Source: Paracoccaceae bacterium
GTDB lineage: Bacteria; Pseudomonadota; Alphaproteobacteria; Rhodobacterales; Rhodobacteraceae
Direction: 5' to 3'
Assembly (NCBI GenBank): GCA_014323795.1
Contig: JACONK010000011.1
Span: forward strand, 1 to 64,000
Length of the DNA: 64,000 nt
The translations under genes and the position numbers were made by a program. The notes beneath the pieces were generated by a model. The model was not told the DNA's origin, ran no database searches, and saw only the letters and a program-made list of their open reading frames with translations. Of this stretch, positions 24,023-33,061 are shown in pieces (position 1 is the stretch's first letter; every line of letters starts with the position of its first letter).

Positions 24023-25021
24023 GCGGGAACCCTCAGATCATCTTCAAAATCGAGGTCAGAGAGCAGGGTTTTTCATATGCCATAATTTTTTTTACGCTCC
24101 TTCGGCACCATATCCGGGACGACCCAATGCCGCGGGTCCATCTTCCGCGTCGATTTTTGTCAGGGTTCAGGCGGGGCCGTGAACCTGAGCCGCTTTAAGC
24201 GGTGCGCTCCGCCTGGTCCGCGTGGGCCTGGGGTGCAAAATCAAGGATAAATCCCTGCCGGAACAGCATCTGTTTCAAACACCTTCAGACCGGTATGAAA
24301 AGGCCAAACCTCTGCACCCGCCACAGTCCGCAGGCACCGAACGACAGGCAGAATGAGCAATACCCGTGATCCCAAGAACCCGGTGCGTACCAATTGCCAG
24401 ATACTCTTCGACCCTTTCGTGCGGAGGATTGTGAGGCGGTGATTGTGGCAGGCAGCTTCACAGGGTGGCCTTCCGGGCAGTCGGCACATCCGGATGGTTC
24501 CTGCAGTGCCTGTCAAATGCAGCCGCCGCCGGGTTGGGGGATTGCCCGAACCCACCATGGGCCCGCCCGCACTGGCTATATCAGTAGCCATGCAGCGTAC
24601 TGGTGGTGAATTTCAGCCAATCACACGGCCCCGCCACTACGGCAGCGAGGTCGGGAATATAGTGACTTGCGGGAGTACCAAATCAATCAATTATCGGACC
24701 CTAACGCCCCAAGCCCATGAGCGTAGTACGCCTGTTTGTAAAAATATAGGGGATTATACGGCAAAGTCCCGGAATGGGGCTTATATCCTTGATTATGAAC
24801 GTTGTCGTTCTTTACTGTCTCATCCGCTGATTAATCCACCTGCCTGCCGCCACGAACAGACGGTTTAGCCGCCAGCCAGGATAATATGGGATTTTACCGT
24901 ATAAGTCCCAAATTTTATGGTGATACAGACAACGAACGGCTGACAGGCGGTGGCCACATACATGTTTACAATTTCTGCTGTTCGCCGGGCGAAGGCGAAC
25001 GAAAGCAGGTTTGGCCGGACT
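24023..25021. other. 999-bp divergent intergenic region between cobH and cobC
   Basis: No gene recognised on either strand. Promoters for both cob blocks must lie here. I searched by eye for a cobalamin riboswitch on both strands and found no B12 box or the CCCGCAAC-type core. A fairly AT-rich part at 24.6-24.95 kb contains a pair of 22-nt inverted repeats (24749-24770 and 24888-24909). Confidence 0.6.
24749..24909. repeat. Pair of imperfect 22-nt inverted repeats, possible small mobile element ends
   Basis: 24749-24770 and the reverse complement of 24888-24909 agree at 18 of 22 positions and share TTATACGG and TCCC at the ends. Each copy is itself partly palindromic (starts GGG, ends CCC). 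They bracket 117 bp of AT-richer sequence, and the whole unit is 161 bp. This could be a miniature transposable element, a regulator-binding pair between divergent genes, or a recombinase site. No transposase is nearby and no flanking direct repeat was seen. Confidence 0.5.
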
Positions 25022-25981
25022 ATGTCCCAAGAACACGACCATGGCGGAAATATCGATGCGGCTGTGGCCCAATACGGCGGGCGGCGGGCGGAATGGCTTG
25101 ACCTTTCCACGGGCATCAACCTGCGGCCCTATCCGCTGCCGGATATCCCCGCACACTTCTGGCATGCATTACCTGACAGTGCTGCGCAAAGTGCCTTAAT
25201 TGATGCGGCACGGTCTTTCTGGGACGTGCCGGCAGGCATAGGCATTCTGCCCGCACCCGGTGTGTCGGTGCTGATCGCAGTGCTGCCACGCTTGGCCGCA
25301 CGGGCCACGGTGCGGATTGAGCCGCTTACCTACAATGAACACGCAGCCGCCTTTAGGGCAGCCTACTGGTCAGTCCGCACGGGTGGCCAGACACTGGGAC
25401 AGGTGGTGGTAAATCCCAACAATCCCTGTGGCAGGCTGTGGACGGCTGACGAGGTGATGGCCGCGCACCGGGTGCTGACCATCGTCGACGAAAGTTTCTG
25501 TGATGTATGCCCGGAGGCGTCGCTTGTCGCGCTTGCGCACCGGCCCGGTGTGGTCGTGCTGAAAGGGCTCGGCAAGTTCTGGGGCCTTGCCGGGATACGG
25601 CTTGGCTTTGCCCTTGCCCGGCCGCAGACCGTGGTGCGCCTGGCGGAGATGTTAGGACCCTGGGCCGTATCCGGCCCGGCACAGCACATCGGGGCGGCGG
25701 CCTTGCGGAACCATGACTGGGCGGCGACCACACGTACGCGGCTGCAGGCTGACGCGAATCGGCTTGACCGGTTGATGGCCCCTGTCGCAAGGGGCAAACC
25801 ATGCGGAACATCGCTGTTCAGGCTTTATGATGTGGGAGACGCGGCAACCTTGCACGACAGGCTCGCCCGGCACAAAATCTGGACGCGGGTGTTTCCGTGG
25901 TCTGGCAGTGCCCTGCGTTTGGGCTTGCCCGGAACCGACGCGGACCGGACGCGCCTGGGAAAAGCTTTGAAGAGCGGATGA
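25022..25981 (+). CDS. cobC: CobC: threonine-phosphate decarboxylase-like aminotransferase of cobalamin synthesis
   Basis: PLP enzyme that supplies the aminopropanol linker for attaching the lower ligand arm; named CobC in Pseudomonas denitrificans and similar to CobD of Salmonella. 319 residues. It begins HGGNIDAAVAQYGG and LDLSTGINL, as in the family, and has VVNPNNPCGR, TIVDESFCDV and the PLP-binding lysine K185 in KGLGKFWGLAGIRLGF. Start ATG 25022 (MSQEHDHGG). The stop is three bases before the cobD/cbiB start, so the two are co-translated. Confidence 0.93.
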   Translation: MSQEHDHGGNIDAAVAQYGGRRAEWLDLSTGINLRPYPLPDIPAHFWHALPDSAAQSALIDAARSFWDVPAGIGILPAPGVSVLIAVLPRLAARATVRIEPLTYNEHAAAFRAAYWSVRTGGQTLGQVVVNPNNPCGRLWTADEVMAAHRVLTIVDESFCDVCPEASLVALAHRPGVVVLKGLGKFWGLAGIRLGFALARPQTVVRLAEMLGPWAVSGPAQHIGAAALRNHDWAATTRTRLQADANRLDRLMAPVARGKPCGTSLFRLYDVGDAATLHDRLARHKIWTRVFPWSGSALRLGLPGTDADRTRLGKALKSG

Positions 25982-25984
25982 GGC

Positions 25985-26911
25985 ATGGGAGCGTTCCTGA
26001 TGGTTGTTGGTGCACTGGTGCTCGACCGGATTTTCGGGGAGCCGGAGCCGCTTTGGGATCACATCCCCCATCCCGTAACTGTCATGGGCCGCGCAGTGAA
26101 CGCGGCAGATGAGATGCTCAACTGCGGGGGCCGGAAACGTATGATGGGTTTTCTGGCAATCGGTGCGCTGGTAATCGTGGCCGGGGGCCTTGGGTTAATC
26201 ATTCAGCGATTGCCGTATCCCGACTTTCTGGAGCTGCTTCTGGTCGCTGTTCTACTGGCCCACAAATCTCTGGTGGATCACGTTGCCGATGTGGCCCACG
26301 CCCTGCGCAACGGGCTGCCGCAGGCGCGCACTGCGGTCAGCCACATCGTGGGCCGTGATACCGGCACCATGGACCATAGTGCGGTTGCCCGTGCGGCCAT
26401 CGAAAGCGCGGCGGAGAATTTCTCGGACGGGGTGGTCGCACCAGCGTTCTGGTTTTTAATCCTCGGCCTGCCGGGTATTCTGATCTACAGGATCGTAAAC
26501 ACCGCAGACAGCATGATCGGATACAAAAACGACGAATACGCGAAGTTCGGCTATGCCAGTGCAAAGCTGGACGATTTGTTGAACTGGATACCTGCGCGGG
26601 TCAGCGCACTTTTGATTTGCCTGGCGCATCTTGACCGTGGCGCGCTCAACGCTGTGTTCGAAAATGCAGATCTGCACCGATCCCCCAACGCCGGTTGGTC
26701 CGAGGCTGCGATGGCCGGTGTGCTGGGCGTGGCCCTGTCCGGCCCGCGCAGCTACGGCGGACACATTACCGAAGATCCGTTTGTGAACGCGAAGGGCAAA
26801 AGAATCCTGGGCGCAGACGATATCGAACGGTCGGTCAGGGTGCTGAACCGCACTTGGTGTGTCCTGCTGGCTGTTCTTGCCCTGCCGGTTTTGCTCGGTG
26901 CGCTGCTGTAA
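25985..26911 (+). CDS. cobD: Adenosylcobinamide-phosphate synthase (CbiB/CobD)
   Basis: Inner-membrane enzyme that joins adenosylcobyric acid to the aminopropanol (phosphate) arm. 308 residues with several transmembrane segments (N-terminal helix, residues ~48-85, ~145-165, ~195-215 and the C-terminal helix). Family motifs include LDRIFGEPEPLWDHIPHPV, AHALRNGLPQARTAVSHIVG, RAAIESAAENFSDGVVAP and YRIVNTADSMIGYKN. The name is cobD in the Pseudomonas scheme and cbiB in Salmonella. Follows cobC directly; a terminator lies about 85 bp after its stop. Confidence 0.95.
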   Translation: MGAFLMVVGALVLDRIFGEPEPLWDHIPHPVTVMGRAVNAADEMLNCGGRKRMMGFLAIGALVIVAGGLGLIIQRLPYPDFLELLLVAVLLAHKSLVDHVADVAHALRNGLPQARTAVSHIVGRDTGTMDHSAVARAAIESAAENFSDGVVAPAFWFLILGLPGILIYRIVNTADSMIGYKNDEYAKFGYASAKLDDLLNWIPARVSALLICLAHLDRGALNAVFENADLHRSPNAGWSEAAMAGVLGVALSGPRSYGGHITEDPFVNAKGKRILGADDIERSVRVLNRTWCVLLAVLALPVLLGALL

Positions 26912-27334
26912 AGTGCTTCGCCAGGCGTTAATGAACACCAGGTGGTCCGGGCAAGCCTGATTCGGTGTTTGTTCCTGAACCTTGAACCGTCCGTGCCTGT
27001 TGACGAAAAGGGCAGGCTTTTTCATACGCAATGTCGGCATTTCCGCCACAGCGGGATAATTCAGTCACCTTCAGCCTGCATACCCGTGTCGGCTGTGGCG
27101 TTCTGTTGCAAGCAAAGCCAAATTTCGGGCTACATCGTGAACTTATCGAGGACTGCGGGCGCGGCCGAACAATAAGCCCCGCCGGTGTGGCCGCACACGG
27201 ATCCATGATCCCGGCAGTAACAGGGGTTATTCGGCGACCGTGAGGCAGTGGCGCGATTTTTCAGCCCAAACTACGCCATTCCGCTTCCCGCGAGGATCAC
27301 CTAAACTGGCCTGCATATCGAATCCGGGGATACC
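26912..27334. other. 423-bp spacer before dnaX
   Basis: No protein-coding gene recognised. It contains the terminator at 26995-27022, and, just before that, a stem-like segment at ~26930-26975 faintly similar to the small SRP RNA but without its conserved core (see findings). The rest, 27030-27334, shows nothing recognisable apart from whatever promoter serves dnaX. Confidence 0.5.
26995..27022 (+). terminator. Intrinsic terminator downstream of cobC-cobD
   Basis: 26995-27001 pairs with 27011-27017 (GCCTGTT with GGCAGGC-type arm, two G-U pairs), loop of nine bases, followed by five T. It lies 84 bp after the cobD stop on the plus strand, and may alternatively end a small RNA encoded in 26915-26990. 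Confidence 0.65.
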
Positions 27335-29098
27335 ATGGCAGAGGATACATCCGGCGGCTATCAGGTGCTGGCACGCAAGTATCGCCCGGCGCGTTTTACC
27401 GACCTGATCGGCCAGGACGCCATGGTGCGCACCCTGAAAAATGCCTTTGATGCGGACCGGATCGCCCATGCCTTCGTGATGACCGGCATTCGCGGAACGG
27501 GGAAGACCACAACCGCACGGATTATTGCCAAGGGCATGAATTGCATCGGCCCGGACGGGCAAGGCGGGCCAACGACGGACCCCTGCGGGATCTGCGAACA
27601 TTGCACAGCCATTACCGAAGGACGGCATGTGGATGTTTTGGAGATGGACGCAGCGTCAAACACAGGCGTAAATGATGTGCGCGAAATTATAGACAGTGTC
27701 GCTTACCGTGCGGCTTCGGCCCGTTTCAAGGTCTTCATAATCGATGAAGTCCACATGCTGTCACCAAACGCTTTCAATGCGCTTCTCAAGACGCTGGAAG
27801 AACCGCCGGACCATGTCAAATTCATCTTCGCCACCACGGAAATCCGCAAGATCCCCGTCACCGTGCTCAGCCGGTGTCAGCGGTTTGACCTGCGCCGGAT
27901 CGAGCCGGAGGTGATGATCGCACATTTGCAAAAGATCGCGGGGTTTGAAGGGGCGAAGATTACCGAAGACGCTCTTGCGCTGATCACACGTACCGCCGAG
28001 GGATCGGTGCGCGATGCAGTCAGCTTGCTTGACCAGGCGATTGCCCATTCGGTGGGGGTAACCTCCGCCGATCAGGTGCGTACCATGTTGGGGCTGGCTG
28101 ACCGGGGCCGTGTGCTTGACCTCTTTGATCTTGTCATGAAAGGTGACGCGCAGGCCGCGCTCAATGAGCTTGGCGCACTACATGCCGAAGGGGCGGATCC
28201 GCTTGCGGTGCTGCGCGATCTGGCGGAAATCACCCATTGGGTCAGCGTGATCAAGATCAGCCCGGCGGCGGTGGAAGACCCGACCGTCAGCCCGGACGAA
28301 CGCACCCGCGGCATGAACCTTGCAGAGTCACTGCCAATGCGTACGCTGACGCGAATGTGGCAGATGCTCTTGAAAGTACTGGAAGAAGTCTCTGCGGCAC
28401 CCAACGCGATGATGGCGGCGCAAATGGCAATAATCCGCCTGACTCATGTGGCGGAACTGCCTGCACCAGACGACCTGATCAAGCACCTGACATCCGGCGT
28501 ACCACAGCCCGGCGGCGGGCCTGGCATATCTGCGCCGAATAGCGGCGGCAAGGGCACGATGCCGCAGGCGTCCACCCCGGCCGGACCCGGCATCGCCCCC
28601 GTGGCCATGAACGCCGGGGGCAGCGCGGGGGCTGGTACGCAGCCTGATTCAGCGGTTGCGCTCGCCCGATTTGCGCACTTCGATCAGGTAGTCGATCTGA
28701 TCCGCACCCGACGCGATATAAAACTGCTGGTGGAGGTGGAGACCTCCCTTCGGCTTGTCAGCTACAGCCCCGGGCGCATCGAATTTCAACCGACAGATAC
28801 GGCACCACCCGACCTTGCAGCACGGCTTACCGGTCGGTTGCAGGACTGGACCGGGGTGCGCTGGGGTGTATCCGTCGTATCTGAAGGCGGCGGCGATACT
28901 ATCGCCGAGATGCGCAGGGCAAAACGCACTGTTCTGCACGACCGCGCCCTGGATCACCCGCTTGTGCAAGCGGTCATCGCCCGCTTTCCCGGGGCAGAGA
29001 TACAGGATATTCGCGCACCCAAAGAGCTGATACAGGAAGATGACGGGACTGTTCAGCTCAAAAACTGCGGGGATTGGAATCCGTTTGAGGATGATTAG
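27335..29098 (+). CDS. dnaX: DNA polymerase III subunit gamma/tau
   Basis: Clamp-loader ATPase that organises the replicative polymerase. 587 residues. The AAA+ module has YRPARFTDLIGQD at the start, Walker A GIRGTGKT at residues 51-58, the four-cysteine zinc motif ending CGICEHC, Walker B IIDEVHML and FIFATTEIRKIPVTVLSRCQ. A Gly/Pro/Ala-rich linker at about 395-440 precedes the polymerase-binding tau-like C-terminus. No slippery A-run was noticed inside the gene. It is followed by ybaB and recR, a conserved trio. Confidence 0.98.
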   Translation: MAEDTSGGYQVLARKYRPARFTDLIGQDAMVRTLKNAFDADRIAHAFVMTGIRGTGKTTTARIIAKGMNCIGPDGQGGPTTDPCGICEHCTAITEGRHVDVLEMDAASNTGVNDVREIIDSVAYRAASARFKVFIIDEVHMLSPNAFNALLKTLEEPPDHVKFIFATTEIRKIPVTVLSRCQRFDLRRIEPEVMIAHLQKIAGFEGAKITEDALALITRTAEGSVRDAVSLLDQAIAHSVGVTSADQVRTMLGLADRGRVLDLFDLVMKGDAQAALNELGALHAEGADPLAVLRDLAEITHWVSVIKISPAAVEDPTVSPDERTRGMNLAESLPMRTLTRMWQMLLKVLEEVSAAPNAMMAAQMAIIRLTHVAELPAPDDLIKHLTSGVPQPGGGPGISAPNSGGKGTMPQASTPAGPGIAPVAMNAGGSAGAGTQPDSAVALARFAHFDQVVDLIRTRRDIKLLVEVETSLRLVSYSPGRIEFQPTDTAPPDLAARLTGRLQDWTGVRWGVSVVSEGGGDTIAEMRRAKRTVLHDRALDHPLVQAVIARFPGAEIQDIRAPKELIQEDDGTVQLKNCGDWNPFEDD

Positions 29099-29125
29099 GT
29101 CAGGCACCCGGAAAAGGAGACAGCC

Positions 29126-29470
29126 ATGCTGAAAGGTTTGGGCGGGCTTGGCGATATGGCCAAGATCATGAAACAGGCCCAGGAAATGCAATCGAGGATG
29201 GCCGATGCGCAGGCCCGGCTCGACGATATCACCGTTGAGGGCGCAGCAGGTGCCGGCATGGTTCAGGCAACCGTTTCCGCCAGGGGTAACCTGTGTGGGT
29301 TATCGATTGATCCCGCGCTCTTCACCCCGGATGATCGGGAGGTTCTGGAAGACCTGATCGTGGCCGCTGTTAAAGACGGCCAGGCGAAGGCGACGGAAAA
29401 AGCCCGGGAAGAGATGGGCAGGATCACCGAAAGCCTTGGGCTGCCCGAGGGCATGAAACTGCCCTTTTAG
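29126..29470 (+). CDS. YbaB/EbfC family nucleoid-associated protein
   Basis: Small DNA-binding homodimer with a tweezer-like shape, found between dnaX and recR in most bacteria. 114 residues. MLKGLGGLGDMAKIMKQAQE is the typical amphipathic N-terminal helix; the strand-rich middle carries AGAGMVQATVSARG. Ribosome binding site AAAAGGAG lies upstream of ATG 29126. Stop is three bases before recR. Confidence 0.95.
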   Translation: MLKGLGGLGDMAKIMKQAQEMQSRMADAQARLDDITVEGAAGAGMVQATVSARGNLCGLSIDPALFTPDDREVLEDLIVAAVKDGQAKATEKAREEMGRITESLGLPEGMKLPF

Positions 29471-29473
29471 GCA

Positions 29474-30070
29474 TTGAAAGCATCCGGCGACATTGAGGTG
29501 CTGATCGCGCTGATGGCGAAACTGCCTGGGCTTGGCCCCCGGTCGGCCAGACGTGCGGCGTTACACCTGATCAAGAAGCGTACGTTGTTGTTAAACCCGC
29601 TGGCAGATGCCATTTTTGCGGTGGCCGAAAGAGTACGGGAATGCCTGATATGCGGGAATATTGGCCTGTCTGACCGTTGCGATATCTGCACCGCGTCGGA
29701 GCGCGCAAACGGGCAGATTTGTGTGGTGGAGGATGTCGCGGACCTTTGGGCCATGGAACGCGCCACAGTGTTCAAAGGGCGCTACCATGTTCTGGGCGGG
29801 TTCCTGTCCGCACTGGACGGGATAGGGTCGGAAGATCTGAAAATACCCGGGCTGTTGCAACGGGTAGCGGATGAAGGGGTGAACGAAGTGATCCTTGCGC
29901 TGAACGCAACAGTTGATGGGCAGACGACGGCCCATTACATTGCGGACCGGTTGGAGGGGGCAGCGTGTTCCGTCACATCTTTGGCCCAGGGTGTGCCGAT
30001 TGGCGGTGAGCTCGACTATCTTGATGATGGCACGATTTCTGCTGCACTGAATGCGCGCAAGCCGGTCTGA
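29474..30070 (+). CDS. recR: Recombination mediator RecR
   Basis: RecR works with RecF/RecO to load RecA at gaps. 198 residues. A helix-hairpin-helix motif ([17 protein letters not shown]) is followed by the zinc finger [16 protein letters not shown] and a Toprim domain with [15 protein letters not shown]. The start is TTG at 29474, three bases after the ybaB stop, since no ATG or GTG fits before the conserved [17 protein letters not shown] segment. Weak start codon and tight spacing suggest translation coupled to ybaB. Confidence 0.95.
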   Translation: MKASGDIEVLIALMAKLPGLGPRSARRAALHLIKKRTLLLNPLADAIFAVAERVRECLICGNIGLSDRCDICTASERANGQICVVEDVADLWAMERATVFKGRYHVLGGFLSALDGIGSEDLKIPGLLQRVADEGVNEVILALNATVDGQTTAHYIADRLEGAACSVTSLAQGVPIGGELDYLDDGTISAALNARKPV

Positions 30071-30839
30071 ATGCGCACTTCGCCAGGAACGTCTATGCCC
30101 GTTTGGCAACTGATTTGCGCCTGTCCCTGCGCGGGCGTCGGAGGTGCGGAACCGGTCATGTGCGCGGCCCCGGCGTGGCCACGGCCCATTCGGTGAAGGT
30201 TTCCATCGTGTTGTTGATCACGCTCCAATTGCTGCGGTTGGCTGGTGTGCGGCGCATCAGTACCTCTGCCCGGGCGATCTGGTCAGAGGTCATGTCACCG
30301 CACCCAACCCGAAAACACCTGGCAAGCGTCCGCCGGGCGGAGGACTGAGGGAGCGTTCCGATCTGATCAATCATCCCCGATCACAGAAGGGAATCAGCAC
30401 ATCTGTCCGTTCGGCCTGAACCGGGCATATACCGCGGGAGCCGCGCAGGCGGACAACCTCATCTTCGCCGCCACAAGCAGGCGCAGAGGTCAAGGCTTCA
30501 GGCATGGCTGATGGCCGGATAATCAATTTGTCACAAATGTGGCGCGTCACTCAAGATGTGATCCGGTATACTTTCAAACCGACCGGCGGGCTGCAACCAG
30601 GAGGGTTACGCCGTTGCCCGAGCCGGGGTGTGTGGCGCAAAACGCGAAGAGCATGCATTCTGTCCGGGATAACCGGCGTTGACCACAGTCGTTTCCCGCC
30701 ACCGGCACTTTGGACGAATTCAGCATAATGCAGAGCCGTTCTGAACCCGCAGCCCGGGGCGCGGACAGGCGATAGATGTGGCGGGTGTTGACAGGAATCT
30801 TTGACACATCCAGTTGGCCACAGCGGGCGCACATGACAG
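30071..30839. other. 769-bp spacer between recR and truB, no gene seen
   Basis: The two flanking genes converge here. No frame on either strand shows a family motif, and no clear terminator hairpin with U tract was found for either gene. Short frames of 70-130 codons look fortuitous. Confidence 0.55.
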
Positions 30840-31745
30840 TTACAGCGTAAAGACGCGCGACGGCACCAGCCGACCTGCCCGACAGGTACCAATGGCAAGG
30901 GGCCGCCCCTTGCACAGGGCGAGCACCGTTTCACCGAAGTCGGCATTCGAAATCACGACCTCCGCCGGGTTGCCGTTGCGGATACGGCCTGCGGCGACCT
31001 CTGATACGATGACCCGGGGCAGGCTGGTCAGTCCTGCCTCCAACGGGTGCAGGAAGGTATCGAGTTCGGGGGTGTGCGCCAGGGCCTCGATCCGGTCGCA
31101 GGTCACCGCCGCTGCTGCCGTGAACGGCCCGGACCATGTGCGGCGCAGGCGGAGAACGTGGGCGCAGGTACCCAGTGCCCGGCCCAGATCACGTGCGATG
31201 GCGCGGACATAGCCGCCTTTGCCGCAAACGAGTTCCAGCCGTGCGTGATCCGCGTTCGGGCGGGAGAGCAGGGTTAATCCGTCTACGTAAAGCGGACGGG
31301 CGGCACACTTCGGTGCGGTGCCGTCTCGGGCCAGCCTGTAGGCCCGCTGGCCATCGATTTTTACGGCCGAAAAAGCGGGAGGTATCTGCATGATGTCGCC
31401 AGTGAAGGTTGAAAGTGCAGCGATAATTTCAGCATCCGACGGACGCACGTCGCTGGTATCCGTGACCGTGCCTTCAGCGTCGTCTGTGCCGGTAGCCTGC
31501 CCGAAGCGAATCGTGAAGTCGTAACATTTCAGCGCGGCGGTGACGAATTGGATAGTCTTCGTGGCCTCCCCCAGTGCCACGGCCAGAACACCGGTGGCTG
31601 CCGGGTCAAGCGTACCTGCATGGCCTGCCTTTTGCGCCTGAAACGCCCGGCGAACCTTATTGACCACAGCCGCTGAGGTGAGCCCGACGGGCTTATCCAT
31701 GATCACCCAGCCGTTAACCGGGCGACCCTTTTTCCTGTGCACCAT
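30840..31745 (-). CDS. truB: tRNA pseudouridine-55 synthase
   Basis: TruB makes pseudouridine 55 in the T loop of tRNAs. 301 residues. The start region VNGWVIMDKPVGLTSAAVVN and the catalytic-aspartate motif GHAGTLDPAATGVL are clear; YDFTIRFGQATGTDDAEG and CGKGGYVRAIARDLGRALG follow. I start at ATG 31745 (MVHRKKGRPVNGW); a frame from 31775 adds ten residues. It lies downstream of rbfA and a DUF2233 gene on the same strand, as in related genomes. Confidence 0.96.
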   Translation of the reverse strand: MVHRKKGRPVNGWVIMDKPVGLTSAAVVNKVRRAFQAQKAGHAGTLDPAATGVLAVALGEATKTIQFVTAALKCYDFTIRFGQATGTDDAEGTVTDTSDVRPSDAEIIAALSTFTGDIMQIPPAFSAVKIDGQRAYRLARDGTAPKCAARPLYVDGLTLLSRPNADHARLELVCGKGGYVRAIARDLGRALGTCAHVLRLRRTWSGPFTAAAAVTCDRIEALAHTPELDTFLHPLEAGLTSLPRVIVSEVAAGRIRNGNPAEVVISNADFGETVLALCKGRPLAIGTCRAGRLVPSRVFTL

Positions 31746-31810
31746 GGGATGTCCATCGTTTGTTGAGCCGTACACCTGGCGAAGCGGACGGCAGGCATCA
31801 AATGCTCATC

Positions 31811-32542
31811 TCAGACGCCCATGATCGGGCCCATCGAAAGCCCGAAGTCGCGGCACCGACCCGCCAGCCACCGGAGATTCGATATACTGCCGTCGAAATA
31901 GAGCGCGTTGGGGGTTTCCGGTGCGTCGCGAAAGAAACGTTCGAAGCGGTGAAAATTGCCCTGTTCATCAGCAATCACGAAAACCGCCCGGGTGCCGTCG
32001 TGCGAAGTGCCGACACCATTGCGGGTGTAGACGGATGTGCTGCCTTCCAGAAACCGGGGATGCAGGGTGCCGTCGATCACCGGCAAGAGGCCGGATTGGC
32101 TTGCAGAGGTGCAATCGGGCCGGATGATGGCAAAATGCTTCGTTTCAGGCACATCGGCCCGCCCTTTGCGAACGCGGAAGACGCCGTTGGGCAGCAGGCC
32201 AAAATTGCCTGAACCCCGATGGGTAATCAGCGGAGCGATCTCCTGCCTGTTTTCAGTATAGAGCCCCACCGGTGCATGGTCCTGTCGGGACATGCCGGCG
32301 TTCATGGCAAACGCCGGCGATTTGCCCTCTGCCCGGGCCATGTCTTCGACGCGGCAGAACCGGCCCAAAATCTTTCCGTCCGGGCCGGTGTGGAACAGCC
32401 GCAGGTCAGTAAGCGTCGGGTCGACTTCGCAGGCGACCATCGGCACACCTTCCCAGGCCGGTTCCGTGCATATAGCGGCCTGCACCGGGGGTGCGGTTGC
32501 CGCAAGCAGACCCGCCAGCAGGCCGTGCATCCGCCACATCAC
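31811..32542 (-). CDS. Exported DUF2233 / phosphodiester-glycosidase-like protein
   Basis: 243 residues with a signal peptide (residues ~1-22, ending VQA-A). The body has the DUF2233/NAGPA pattern: AFAMNAGMSRQDHAPVGLY, GSGNFGLLPNGVF, and C-terminal NALYFDGSISNLRW. Family members act on phosphodiester-linked sugars or have unknown periplasmic roles. Its ATG overlaps the rbfA stop by four bases (ATGA), indicating translational coupling in an rbfA-DUF2233-truB operon. Confidence 0.85.
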   Translation of the reverse strand: MMWRMHGLLAGLLAATAPPVQAAICTEPAWEGVPMVACEVDPTLTDLRLFHTGPDGKILGRFCRVEDMARAEGKSPAFAMNAGMSRQDHAPVGLYTENRQEIAPLITHRGSGNFGLLPNGVFRVRKGRADVPETKHFAIIRPDCTSASQSGLLPVIDGTLHPRFLEGSTSVYTRNGVGTSHDGTRAVFVIADEQGNFHRFERFFRDAPETPNALYFDGSISNLRWLAGRCRDFGLSMGPIMGV

Positions 32543-32940
32543 GCATCCCCCCCGCCGGTGTCGCGCCGGACGGCGGGCTGGGCGAAGAGCCGCCGCGTCT
32601 CCTCTATCTGGTCGAAGGTGGTGTCGTAGACGAACGTCAGCTTCGGTGAGTGCTTCAGCGTCATCACCTTGTTCAGCGTATGCCGCAGTGAACCGGCATT
32701 GCGGTTGAGCGCGGCAATCACAGCCTCACTGTTGCCCCCGCCAAGCGGGGTGACATGCACACAGGCTCTGCGCAGGTCGGGGGAAGTGCGCACCTCCCCC
32801 ACGGTAACGGAGACCCCGGAAAGATCAGGATCATGAATATTATCGCATGCCAAAACGTCCGCGAGCACCCGGCGGATCAGCTCTCCCACACGCAATTGGC
32901 GCTGCGATGGTGCGGCGACCATGCCTGATTTACGTGCCAT
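32539..32940 (-). CDS. rbfA: Ribosome-binding factor A
   Basis: RbfA is a KH-like 30S maturation factor needed for 16S rRNA 5' processing and cold adaptation. 133 residues. Conserved parts are RQLRVGELIRRVLADVL, DPDLSGVSVTVGEVRTSPDL, and HTLNKVMTLKHSPKLTFVYD. Start ATG 32940 (MARKSG); the longer frame to 33144 runs antisense into dapB and has no homology. Divergent from dapB with a 121-bp gap that must contain both promoters. Confidence 0.95.
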   Translation of the reverse strand: MARKSGMVAAPSQRQLRVGELIRRVLADVLACDNIHDPDLSGVSVTVGEVRTSPDLRRACVHVTPLGGGNSEAVIAALNRNAGSLRHTLNKVMTLKHSPKLTFVYDTTFDQIEETRRLFAQPAVRRDTGGGDA

Positions 32941-33061
32941 GTGTTTTGAATCTTTCCGGTCTCGTCTCCGTCTAGGTCGAATATCCGGGGCGCACAACCC
33001 CTTCGGATTTGCCGCCGCACGAACACCGTGGTAGAGCAGTACAGTGACAAGGAGATGTAAA

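Noticed and set aside
24200-24620. Cobalamin riboswitch upstream of cobH
   Set aside because: A GCCGACTGCCCGGAAGGC stretch on the minus strand superficially resembles part of it, but the B12 box, the CCCGCAAC core and the order of elements are missing.
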